Positions 1-5,452 of a DNA stretch of 5,452 bases are shown one piece after another; the first letter of the stretch is position 1; the number at the start of each line of letters is the position of its first letter. Both the position numbers and the translations under genes were made by a program. Location of the stretch: positions 1 to 5,452 of the forward strand of contig JBHLQK010000202.1 in the NCBI GenBank assembly GCA_048884925.1, read 5' to 3'. The notes below the pieces were generated by a model that did not search any database, was not told the origin of the DNA, and saw only the letters and a program-made list of their open reading frames with translations. This DNA comes from SMTZ1-83 sp048884925. GTDB lineage: Archaea; Asgardarchaeota; Thorarchaeia; Thorarchaeales; Thorarchaeaceae.

Positions 1-658
1 ATTCAATAGACCTAATCTTTCCACCTGACTTTTGGGAAAGCCATTCTGTCCCCTTCACAGCTTCATCATGAAGTTCGTCTGGTTGCGGGCCAAGAATCAA
101 TTCGCCAACTCTAACAACTTTGGCATTTGCAAGCACTGCTTCTAGCCCCACTACTTGGTCTCCGATATCGCCATGTTTTGCAGATCCAATACCAAATCCT
201 CCACTGGCCACAAATCCTCCAATAGTGGCAGCGGTTGCACTAGACGGGTATACAGGGAGTGTCATACCCATTCGTTCCAAAATCATCAACAGCTCGCGCC
301 ATGTCATTCCTGCCTCAATGGTGACAGTGCACGCGTAGTCATCAAGATGAACTAGCTTGTTCATTTGAGTAAGACTAAGGCAGATTCCTCCTTTTGCAGG
401 GATTGCCCCACCCCATCCTGAAGTCCCATTCCCTCTTGGTACTAATGGCAAGCGATTCTCTTCAGCGTATTTGAGTAATTTCTGCAATGATTTCACAGTG
501 ACAGGTTGTGTTACTATTTCAAACTGGTTGTCTATTATTTGTCCCGCTAGGCTCGGAAGATTAGCTGCATCTTCTGAATAGATTCGGCATGTTTCTTCAT
601 CTGCAGTAACATTATCAGCACCAACTATGTCCTCAAGCTCTTGCTGGATGATTTTCAT
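1..658 (-). CDS. FAD-binding oxidoreductase, GlcD/D-lactate dehydrogenase type (second copy, 3' end cut off)
   Basis: The gene starts at ATG 658-656 and stays open to the left edge, giving 219 N-terminal residues of a protein family that usually has about 450. The visible part is the PCMH-type FAD-binding domain (FAD_binding_4). After the short lead-in YSEDAANLP (residues 28-36) come the pyrophosphate-binding loop PRGNGTSGWGG (74-84), GGICLSL (90-96) and the second FAD-contact segment YPSSATAATIGG then GIGSAKHGDIGD (137-167). Family members oxidise 2-hydroxy acids such as glycolate or D-lactate and pass electrons to an iron-sulfur partner. The start is well supported: it overlaps the TGA of the upstream CCG gene as ATGA, and a purine-rich SD lies just upstream. 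The substrate-binding C-terminal half is outside the window, so the substrate cannot be inferred. It is a diverged paralogue of the GlcD-like gene at the other end of the window. The family call is firm; the specific enzyme is not. Confidence 0.9.
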   Translation of the reverse strand, partial: MKIIQQELEDIVGADNVTADEETCRIYSEDAANLPSLAGQIIDNQFEIVTQPVTVKSLQKLLKYAEENRLPLVPRGNGTSGWGGAIPAKGGICLSLTQMNKLVHLDDYACTVTIEAGMTWRELLMILERMGMTLPVYPSSATAATIGGFVASGGFGIGSAKHGDIGDQVVGLEAVLANAKVVRVGELILGPQPDELHDEAVKGTEWLSQKSGGKIRSIE

Positions 659-1857
659 GACTCATCCTCTCCTCTCTCTGAGCTTGTACTAAGTGAATTG
701 GCAACCAGCTGCGTTATATCAAGAATTTGTACGGTGTAACCAAGAGTAATGGTGGCGAGATCAAATGCCATCAGACAACGAGGGCATTCTGTGACAAGTA
801 GTGAGGCAGGGGTGACAGAAGCGTCTCTTAGGCGCATCTCAGCAATCTGTGCAGATAGATGCGGGTCGACCATGTTTAGGAGGGCATGTGAGCCGCAACA
901 TCGTGTTTCTTCTTCAGATGGAACCATTTCCACACGGTAGATCCCTGGGATTCTCTCGATAACATCACGGGGCTCCCTCAAGACTCCCAGAGTTCGCGCC
1001 GATATGCATGGATCGTGGTAAGTAGCTGTGATCATAGGCTGCTCTTCAAATGAGAGACGCCCTTTCTGAATCAGCTGATTCACAAACTGTGATGCTGTAA
1101 GCAGCTCCATCTTTCGAACAGCAGAGGTTCCTTGGCTTTTATGCATTGAACTAATCCAGACGCTTGCGCACGATGGACAGCTAAATACAACTTTCCTAAC
1201 ACCCAAATCCGCCAGCGCCTGAGCGTTCTTCTCTACCATAGATGATGTTCCTTCGGGTTCACCAGCCCATATCAAGGGCGCACCACAGCATACTTCCCTT
1301 TCACCCAGTAGGGTGTACTCTATTCCCGCATGTTCCATGATTCTGATCATCGACTTGGCTACATCATGGAGTTGGTGTTTTAGCGAAACATTACATCCCA
1401 AGAAATAGGCAGTATCAGCGTGAGCATTAAATCTTGATTGAACAATCTTCTCGATCCCCTCTGCCCAAAGAAGCCTGCTTGAATGACCTATCGAAAATGG
1501 ATCACCTGTCCTCTTTACAGAATCACACGCAAACTTTGCTGGTGCGGGAGTTAGGTTTCTTTCTTTGGCTTCCGCGCGCATAAGCTCCCAGAATCTATCA
1601 AGTCTGATACTAGTAGTGCAAACTGCGGTGCAATGCTCGCACAATGTGCACAGGTATAATTTCCGAGTGAAGTCTGGATTGAACTCGGTTTTTCCCTCAA
1701 GGATTGATTTAGAAATACTCAGTTTTCCTCGTGGCCCAAATGGTTCCCATCTCATCTGTCTGAAGACTGGACACACTAGTGTACAATTCCCGCATGATGC
1801 ACACACGTATGGGTCATTTTTCTGACCACTCTGTTCAATCGGCCCTGGTTTGGTCAT
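655..1857 (-). CDS. Ferredoxin-plus-CCG-domain iron-sulfur protein, GlcF/HdrD-like (second copy)
   Basis: This is an electron-transfer subunit of the GlcF/HdrD/LutA-type family, 400 residues from ATG 1857. An alternative TTG start at 1932 would give 425 residues; positions below use that longer numbering, in which the ATG is residue 26. The N-terminal ferredoxin domain has two CxxCxxCxxxC sets: Cys44/47/50/54, followed by Pro, and Cys95/98/101/105, followed by Thr instead of the usual Pro. Between them is the family segment GPRGKL (66-71). Two full cysteine-rich CCG domains follow: Cys180, CCG 215-217, CPSC 252-255; and Cys309, CCG 345-347, CPRC 383-386. In HdrB/HdrD such motifs hold non-cubane [4Fe-4S] clusters. 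I prefer the ATG because it leaves 18 residues before the first cysteine, much as the sister protein does (12), and because the extra 25 residues run through a perfect hairpin. However, the ATG has no SD, whereas the TTG has GGAGTG five bases upstream. The gene ends in an ATGA overlap with the following GlcD-like gene, its likely redox partner. Confidence 0.9.
   Translation of the reverse strand: MTKPGPIEQSGQKNDPYVCASCGNCTLVCPVFRQMRWEPFGPRGKLSISKSILEGKTEFNPDFTRKLYLCTLCEHCTAVCTTSIRLDRFWELMRAEAKERNLTPAPAKFACDSVKRTGDPFSIGHSSRLLWAEGIEKIVQSRFNAHADTAYFLGCNVSLKHQLHDVAKSMIRIMEHAGIEYTLLGEREVCCGAPLIWAGEPEGTSSMVEKNAQALADLGVRKVVFSCPSCASVWISSMHKSQGTSAVRKMELLTASQFVNQLIQKGRLSFEEQPMITATYHDPCISARTLGVLREPRDVIERIPGIYRVEMVPSEEETRCCGSHALLNMVDPHLSAQIAEMRLRDASVTPASLLVTECPRCLMAFDLATITLGYTVQILDITQLVANSLSTSSERGEDES
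659..674 (-). promoter_or_regulatory. Ribosome binding site of the second GlcD-like gene
   Basis: The minus strand reads GAGGAGAGGATGAGTC directly before ATG 658. It offers GAGGAG ten bases from the start, or GAGGATGA three bases from it. The run lies inside the last codons of the CCG gene, which encode an Arg-Gly-Glu-Asp-Glu-Ser tail. The SD and the ATGA stop/start overlap together imply translational coupling. Confidence 0.7.
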
Positions 1858-1961
1858 CCCAAACGAACCAAGTGAATTGGCCTTAAGACTGTTAGGCTTG
1901 TGTCCAAAAATAAGTCTAGACCGGAGTGCCAAAATCGCACTCCGGTGTTATTCTCATGAAA
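1858..1961 (-). other. Longest intergenic gap, probable 5' leader of the second CCG gene
   Basis: This is the only sizeable non-coding stretch, if the ATG start at 1857 is right. It contains the inverted repeat described separately. On the minus strand, about five bases beyond the hairpin, comes a T-rich patch, CTTATTTTT (1914-1906). That patch could be a weak archaeal TATA-like element or a poor terminator tract; neither matches a consensus well. No SD precedes ATG 1857, so translation there would be leaderless-like or coupled. If the TTG at 1932 is the true start, the gap shrinks to 29 bases and the rest is coding. Confidence 0.5.
1920..1946. repeat. Perfect 10-bp inverted repeat (hairpin) between the CrtI-like and second CCG genes
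   Basis: On the minus strand the arms are ACCGGAGTGC (1946-1937) and GCACTCCGGT (1929-1920), with the 7-base loop GATTTTG (1936-1930). The GC-rich stem has no mismatch and lies 15 bases after the CrtI-like stop codon. The 5' arm contains the SD-like GGAGTG, and the loop contains the potential TTG start (1932-1930), so a folded RNA would hide both. There is no immediate U-tract on either strand, so it is a poor intrinsic terminator. An RNA-processing or translation-control element, or a partial terminator, are the options. The repeat itself is certain; its function is inference. Confidence 0.75.
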
Positions 1962-3293
1962 CTAGGATAGATCTTGGATCATCTCGCCTGCACAGGCTAT
2001 GCCTGATTTTGAGGCTGCTTCCATACTAGCATAGTATATTCCGCAATTGGCGAATGCTCCAGCTACATAAAGCCCTTCAACTCCAGTTCTGTTGGTCTTC
2101 AGTCGGTCCTCAAGAATACCTGGAGGCTGAGACAAGACTGACCTCCAAATCTTCCAACTCTTCTTCCAAGTCACTTTCTGTTCAACTCCAGGAATAAGTT
2201 CCTTGAGTTCGCTGAGAATTTCCTCAGTGGCTTCCTCGTCACTCATCTTCAGAAGCTCTTTGTCGATACTAGTGACTGTCAGGAGGGACTCACCAATTGG
2301 AGCAAGAACTCCAGATACTCGCTTAGCTTCTGCAACAATGTTGATTTTTCTGCCCGGAACGAAAGCTCCGACGTTGAAATCAAGAACACGTGAAGAGAGT
2401 CCGAAATAGGCTACAGTAGACGGTGCATAATTGAACTTCCCAACAGATTTTGTAAAGTCCTTTGGCAGCTTATTCATGTTGACAAGATTGGGCAACAGAT
2501 CAATCGGGGTTGTTACTACAACTGCATCGGCATCCAAGTGCTGATCTTTGCCATCCTGTTCAAAATCCACACCTTGAACCTTGCCATCCTCTACAATGAT
2601 TTGATTTACAGTACAATTGACCTTTGGCTCAACTGCGAAGTTCCTTGCTTGAAGCATGAGCGTATATGGAACACTTCCCAGACCACCTCGCTCTGGGTAC
2701 ATCGCCTTGAATCCATCTTCATATGCGAACCTTTGCTTCTCTGAGTAAAGATACTGACCGGCAGAAACCTCATCTGGAGTCATGAAAGTCACGGTTCTAA
2801 TCAATGGGTCATAGAAATCCTTCTGGATTGACTCAGGTATTCCCTTTTCTTCTGCGTATTGTGAAAAGGTCATCTTATCAAGCTCCAGAAATTCTTCATC
2901 AGGACGATTCATGCTTTCCTGGACCAAAAGCCCAAGTCGTGCTCGATCTGCTACTGGCAATAGTCCAAACTTAGCCAGATCGACAGCAGACTTTCTTACG
3001 ATGTGTCTCTCTCCACCTTTGAGCCAGACAGCTCCCTCTCCGACAGTAGTCATCCTGATTCCACTTCTTTCAAGAATCGGAATTAGAGACTTGAAACCAC
3101 CAACAAAGAAGTGAAGACCCTGGTCAAAGACATATCCTGACTCGGTGAATGATCTTGCTCTTCCACCAACAGTCTTCTCTTTCTCTAGAATTATGCAACG
3201 TGCCTTCAAACCCTTCAGTTCTAAGGCACAGCTGAATCCTGCTATTCCTGCGCCAACAATAACAACTCTTGTCCCCTTTCTTGATTCACTCAT
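1962..3293 (-). CDS. FAD-dependent oxidoreductase, phytoene desaturase / amine oxidase / protoporphyrinogen oxidase superfamily
   Basis: This complete 443-residue flavoprotein starts at ATG 3293, six bases after the previous stop, behind a good SD. The N-terminal Rossmann fold is clear: the dinucleotide motif GAGIAG (residues 14-19) follows a hydrophobic beta strand, Glu37 ends the second strand (IILEKE) as the ribose-binding acid, and GGRARSF (43-49) is the superfamily's second FAD signature. DQGLHFF (57-63) matches the 'D-x-G-x-H' segment of the family. The C-terminal FAD-closing segment is GLYVAGAFANCGIYYASMEA (407-426), followed by ASKSGIACA. The length is normal for the family, and I see no signal peptide or transmembrane helix. 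Relatives desaturate or saturate isoprenoids, oxidise protoporphyrinogen or oxidise amines; the C-terminal SMEAASKSG looks closer to the PPOX/plant-type desaturase end than to CrtI, but the substrate is unknown. Its place between CCG iron-sulfur genes suggests that it feeds or draws electrons from that chain, which is inference. Confidence 0.9.
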   Translation of the reverse strand: MSESRKGTRVVIVGAGIAGFSCALELKGLKARCIILEKEKTVGGRARSFTESGYVFDQGLHFFVGGFKSLIPILERSGIRMTTVGEGAVWLKGGERHIVRKSAVDLAKFGLLPVADRARLGLLVQESMNRPDEEFLELDKMTFSQYAEEKGIPESIQKDFYDPLIRTVTFMTPDEVSAGQYLYSEKQRFAYEDGFKAMYPERGGLGSVPYTLMLQARNFAVEPKVNCTVNQIIVEDGKVQGVDFEQDGKDQHLDADAVVVTTPIDLLPNLVNMNKLPKDFTKSVGKFNYAPSTVAYFGLSSRVLDFNVGAFVPGRKINIVAEAKRVSGVLAPIGESLLTVTSIDKELLKMSDEEATEEILSELKELIPGVEQKVTWKKSWKIWRSVLSQPPGILEDRLKTNRTGVEGLYVAGAFANCGIYYASMEAASKSGIACAGEMIQDLS

Positions 3294-3299
3294 TTGTTC

Positions 3300-3308
3300 T
3301 CACTCCTC
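3300..3308 (-). promoter_or_regulatory. Ribosome binding site of the CrtI-like gene
   Basis: The minus strand reads GAGGAGTGA six bases before ATG 3293. Its final TGA (3302-3300) is the stop codon of the upstream CCG gene. Ribosomes finishing that gene would stop on the SD of the next, so the two are probably translationally coupled. It also fixes the start of the CrtI-like gene. Confidence 0.75.
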
Positions 3309-4424
3309 TACTAGAGATGACTGTGCAAGATCTAAGATCAGCTCATCCAGCTGAATGACTTCTAGGTCGGTTTCACGTGCACAGTAGCTCAAGTTCTTAT
3401 AACATGATACGCATGTGGTAATCATTCCGTCGACACCTAGCTCAACGGCTTCATTAACTCTTCTTTTTCCAACAGATTCGGAGAGATTTGGGTCAAGAAC
3501 AGTCAAGAATCCGCCACAGCAGTTAGAGTTCTCTCTATTGTTAAGCAGTTCGACAAACTCCAAGTCAGGAATCGCTCTGATTATCTCTCTAGGAGGCTCA
3601 TAGATCCCAAGTGCTCTCCCAAGATGGCAGCTGTCATGAAATGTGTATGAACCCTCTTTTCCCTTGAAGGTCAAGACTCCGTTTCGGACCATATCTGATA
3701 GGACATCTACGGTGTGATGAATCTCTACATCAAATTCAGGAATCATGTGCGCGTAGTGTTCAGCAAGGGTTCCATAACACCCACCGCATCCAGTGACTAT
3801 ATGTTGAATGCCAGCCTTCTTGAACATCTCATAATTCTTTCGTGCTATCTTTTCAAAGCCAGCATCATCACCAGCCCAGTAGGACATTAAACCACAGCAT
3901 ACCTCACTGGGTACGTATCCAGCATCAACCTTCAGCTTCTGAAGCATATCCACAACCATCTCTGGCTGGTCAGGAAACCAGAAGCTCCCCATGCAGCCAC
4001 TGAAGATAGCTGTCTTCGATTTCTCAGGAAGCTCTAGATCCTCTGCCCAGATAGTCCTATCATCAGACTCGTATCCAATGAAGGGTGTTCCTTCCTTATC
4101 AAGCCAGTCAATAACCTTCAGAAGATTCTCTGACATCTCTCCCCCAGTATTGAGCAGGTTTGCTTTGGCATCATGCCAAATATGAGTAACTGGTACTCCA
4201 GCCGGACAGATTGCCTCACATCTTCTGCAATCCGCACAATAAAGCCTTTGGAGCAATTCCTGGGGAGGCTTTCTCATTTTTTCTCTGAATGCTCGCAGTG
4301 CACGTATTTTGCCTCCAGGACTGTCAAGCTCTGAACCCAGCTCGATATACATTGGGCAAGAGTCACGACAGTAGTTGCAGGAGCCACAATGACGCATCAC
4401 TTGCTTATCGATGTCAACTCTCAT
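3300..4424 (-). CDS. Ferredoxin-plus-CCG-domain iron-sulfur protein, GlcF/HdrD-like (first copy)
   Basis: This complete 374-residue electron-transfer protein starts at ATG 4424, seven bases behind a strong SD. Two [4Fe-4S] ferredoxin motifs sit at Cys13/16/19/23-Pro and Cys63/66/69/73-Pro, with the family segment DSPGGKIRAL (34-43) between them. Two complete CCG domains follow. The first has Cys144 in SGC, CCG at 176-178 and CGGC at 213-216. The second has Cys266 in HDSCHLGRALG, CCG at 302-304 and CVSC at 338-341. All five cysteines of each CCG motif are present, as in HdrB/HdrD, where they hold non-cubane [4Fe-4S] clusters. No transmembrane helix is evident. It likely takes electrons from the GlcD-type flavoprotein encoded 12 bases upstream and passes them to a disulfide, quinone or other carrier. 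The exact acceptor, and hence the GlcF versus HdrD name, cannot be decided here. It is a paralogue of the CCG protein at 655-1857, but with divergent sequence. Confidence 0.92.
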   Translation of the reverse strand: MRVDIDKQVMRHCGSCNYCRDSCPMYIELGSELDSPGGKIRALRAFREKMRKPPQELLQRLYCADCRRCEAICPAGVPVTHIWHDAKANLLNTGGEMSENLLKVIDWLDKEGTPFIGYESDDRTIWAEDLELPEKSKTAIFSGCMGSFWFPDQPEMVVDMLQKLKVDAGYVPSEVCCGLMSYWAGDDAGFEKIARKNYEMFKKAGIQHIVTGCGGCYGTLAEHYAHMIPEFDVEIHHTVDVLSDMVRNGVLTFKGKEGSYTFHDSCHLGRALGIYEPPREIIRAIPDLEFVELLNNRENSNCCGGFLTVLDPNLSESVGKRRVNEAVELGVDGMITTCVSCYKNLSYCARETDLEVIQLDELILDLAQSSLVEE

Positions 4425-4431
4425 TGTCTTG

Positions 4432-4438
4432 TCACCTC
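4432..4438 (-). promoter_or_regulatory. Ribosome binding site of the first CCG gene
   Basis: The minus strand reads GAGGTGA seven bases before ATG 4424, a near-ideal match to the anti-SD of 16S rRNA. It overlaps the TGA stop (4439-4437) of the upstream GlcD-like gene. This supports the chosen start and translational coupling between the flavoprotein and its iron-sulfur partner. Confidence 0.8.
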
Positions 4439-5452
4439 ATCTCTCCACATATCTAGATAGCCGTCTGATTCCAGCAGCCATTGCGAACAACACATGCATC
4501 CGAGTATAGGATGTTAAACACGAGGTCACTCTGTCAGGATTCATTATATTGTTCGGATCCCACTTTTCTTTTGCAGCCTTCAGTATCTCCATTCTCTGTG
4601 GATATGCTCGCTTCATATAGATTGTGTTCTGTAGACCTATTGCATAAGGACCTCCGCCAAGGGAAATCGATTTGTTCACCATTTTGTGGAGTATTCCCTT
4701 ACTGGCTATAAACTTGAGGTACTGCTCAGGATTCAGCATTGCCATTAGCTCTGCTCTAGCCCATCCTGAAGTGCCTAGCATAGCGAACCATATCGCGGGC
4801 ACTTTGTGGGATTTCTTATATGACTCGTATTGCTTGAGCAGGTCGTAGATTTTGTCAACTTCCACTGTAACCTCCTGAAACATCAGAGTTTCGCAGTGTT
4901 CTTTTGGGTTGAACTCGCAGTCATACCGAAGAGTCCATTCATGAGCTGCATACTCAACACCAAGCTCCATTCCCCCGTTGTCAGCTATTGCTCTCTTGAG
5001 GTCATCAATTGGGACCTTATTGGGTTGATTTGGATAGACCACCGTCAAAACGAAGTTGCCCTTTTCAAGTGGGTTGCTATAGCTTTGGAAATCCTTGTCC
5101 GCTATCTTGAGGTGGATGGGTTTCTGTTCGATACCAGCGATCTGTCGCATCGCATTGCACAGATGCTCCAAATGGTCAAATCCATAGCTAAAGGGAATGA
5201 AGTCATCAGGTTTTTGGTGGATTCTCATCTTAACTTCAGTGATGACTCCAAGTATGCCGTAAGAGCCAACAAAGAGATCTATCTCATCACCACTTATCGT
5301 CAATAGTTCGCCATCCACGTTTGCCACTGTTAATTCGAGTATGTTTTCAATGAGGGCTCCGTAGTAGGGAGTGCCAATGCCCGCTGCTCCTCCGCATGCA
5401 ATCCAACCTCCAATAACTGCTGATTTTGCACTTGTAGGATATATTCCAATTG
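4437..5452 (-). CDS. FAD-binding oxidoreductase, GlcD-like (first copy, 5' end cut off)
   Basis: The frame is open from the right edge to TGA 4439-4437, giving 337 C-terminal residues. A GTG at 5327 is internal, not the start, because conserved family sequence continues upstream of it. Visible residues 1-71 are the end of the FAD-binding domain: IYPTSAKSAVIGG near the edge, GGAAGIGTPYYGALIEN, then the hallmark VGSYGILGVITEV (61-73). The FAD-oxidase C-terminal domain follows and ends with the family motif KWDPNNIMNPDRV (296-308). A basic, amphipathic tail of about 29 residues (RMHVLFAMAAGIRRLSRYVE) extends past this and might contact a membrane or partner. Odd: the usual metal/substrate motifs are not visible. 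Where GHxGDGNxH is expected there is AIWFAMLGTSGWARAE, and where EHGxG is expected there is LGGGPYAIGLQN. The protein is therefore a GlcD-family flavoprotein with an unproven, perhaps non-hydroxy-acid, substrate. The next gene, 12 bases on, is its likely iron-sulfur partner. Confidence 0.88.
   Translation of the reverse strand, partial: IGIYPTSAKSAVIGGWIACGGAAGIGTPYYGALIENILELTVANVDGELLTISGDEIDLFVGSYGILGVITEVKMRIHQKPDDFIPFSYGFDHLEHLCNAMRQIAGIEQKPIHLKIADKDFQSYSNPLEKGNFVLTVVYPNQPNKVPIDDLKRAIADNGGMELGVEYAAHEWTLRYDCEFNPKEHCETLMFQEVTVEVDKIYDLLKQYESYKKSHKVPAIWFAMLGTSGWARAELMAMLNPEQYLKFIASKGILHKMVNKSISLGGGPYAIGLQNTIYMKRAYPQRMEILKAAKEKWDPNNIMNPDRVTSCLTSYTRMHVLFAMAAGIRRLSRYVER

Noticed and set aside
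120..355. Two overlapping short plus-strand frames (72 and 66 codons)
   Set aside because: They are antisense to the FAD-binding domain of the second GlcD-like gene and have low-complexity Ser/Pro/Ile-rich products without motifs.
691..1881. A 12-base direct repeat, AAGTGAATTGGC, at 691-702 and 1870-1881, near the two ends of the second CCG gene
   Set aside because: About one such 12-base match is expected by chance in a window of this length, the flanks do not match, and both copies lie in or near Ala-Asn-Ser-Leu codons. There is no sign of an insertion boundary.
1900..1946. Rho-independent terminator for the CrtI-like gene
   Set aside because: The stem is strong, but no T-run follows it directly on the minus strand; the nearest, TTTTT at 1910-1906, begins about ten bases after the stem. 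The downstream genes also look like part of the same operon, so I list it as an inverted repeat of unknown function.
4830..5306. Plus-strand open frame of 158 codons
   Set aside because: It lies antisense to the first GlcD-like gene, whose strand has clear family motifs. Its product shows no recognisable domain and it has no convincing SD, so it is a shadow frame.
4437..5327. GTG at 5327 as the start of the first GlcD-like gene
   Set aside because: The frame continues upstream with conserved FAD-domain sequence (GGAAGIG, YPTSA), so this GTG is an internal valine and the gene is simply cut by the window edge.

Overview
The window is almost entirely coding, and every gene lies on the minus strand, so transcription runs from the right end (5452) to the left end (1). 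In transcription order it holds: a GlcD-type FAD-binding oxidoreductase whose 5' end is cut off (5452-4437); a two-[4Fe-4S], two-CCG-domain iron-sulfur protein of the GlcF/HdrD/HdrB kind (4424-3300); an FAD-dependent oxidoreductase of the phytoene desaturase / protoporphyrinogen oxidase / amine oxidase superfamily (3293-1962); a second ferredoxin-plus-CCG protein (1857, or possibly 1932, to 655); and a second GlcD-type flavoprotein whose 3' end is cut off (658-1). The pattern is flavoprotein, CCG protein, CrtI-like flavoprotein, CCG protein, flavoprotein: two GlcD/CCG pairs in mirrored order around an unrelated FAD enzyme.

Spacing points to one operon. The first three genes are 12 and 6 bases apart, with Shine-Dalgarno sequences overlapping the upstream stop codons, and the last two overlap by an ATGA. 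The only break is the roughly 100 bases between the CrtI-like gene and the second CCG gene. It holds a perfect 10-bp inverted repeat (1920-1946) that encloses an SD-like sequence and a possible TTG start.

By family knowledge, GlcD-type enzymes oxidise 2-hydroxy acids (glycolate, D-lactate and related compounds). Their electrons pass through the cubane clusters of a ferredoxin domain to a CCG-domain protein, and on to a quinone, disulfide or other carrier. The likely overall role is therefore a multi-subunit, probably cytoplasmic or membrane-associated electron-transfer module. The substrates cannot be read from the sequence. The upstream GlcD copy appears to lack the histidine motifs of the usual hydroxy-acid/metal site, which weakens a plain 'glycolate/lactate dehydrogenase' label.

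Organism: moderate GC, no introns, GAGGTGA/GGAG-type ribosome binding sites and GlcD genes next to HdrD-like CCG genes suggest an anaerobic prokaryote. An archaeon (for example an Asgard or Archaeoglobus-like lineage, where such pairs are frequent) is my preferred guess, but no taxonomic marker is present and a bacterium is not excluded. I see no RNA genes, mobile elements, CRISPR arrays or origin.
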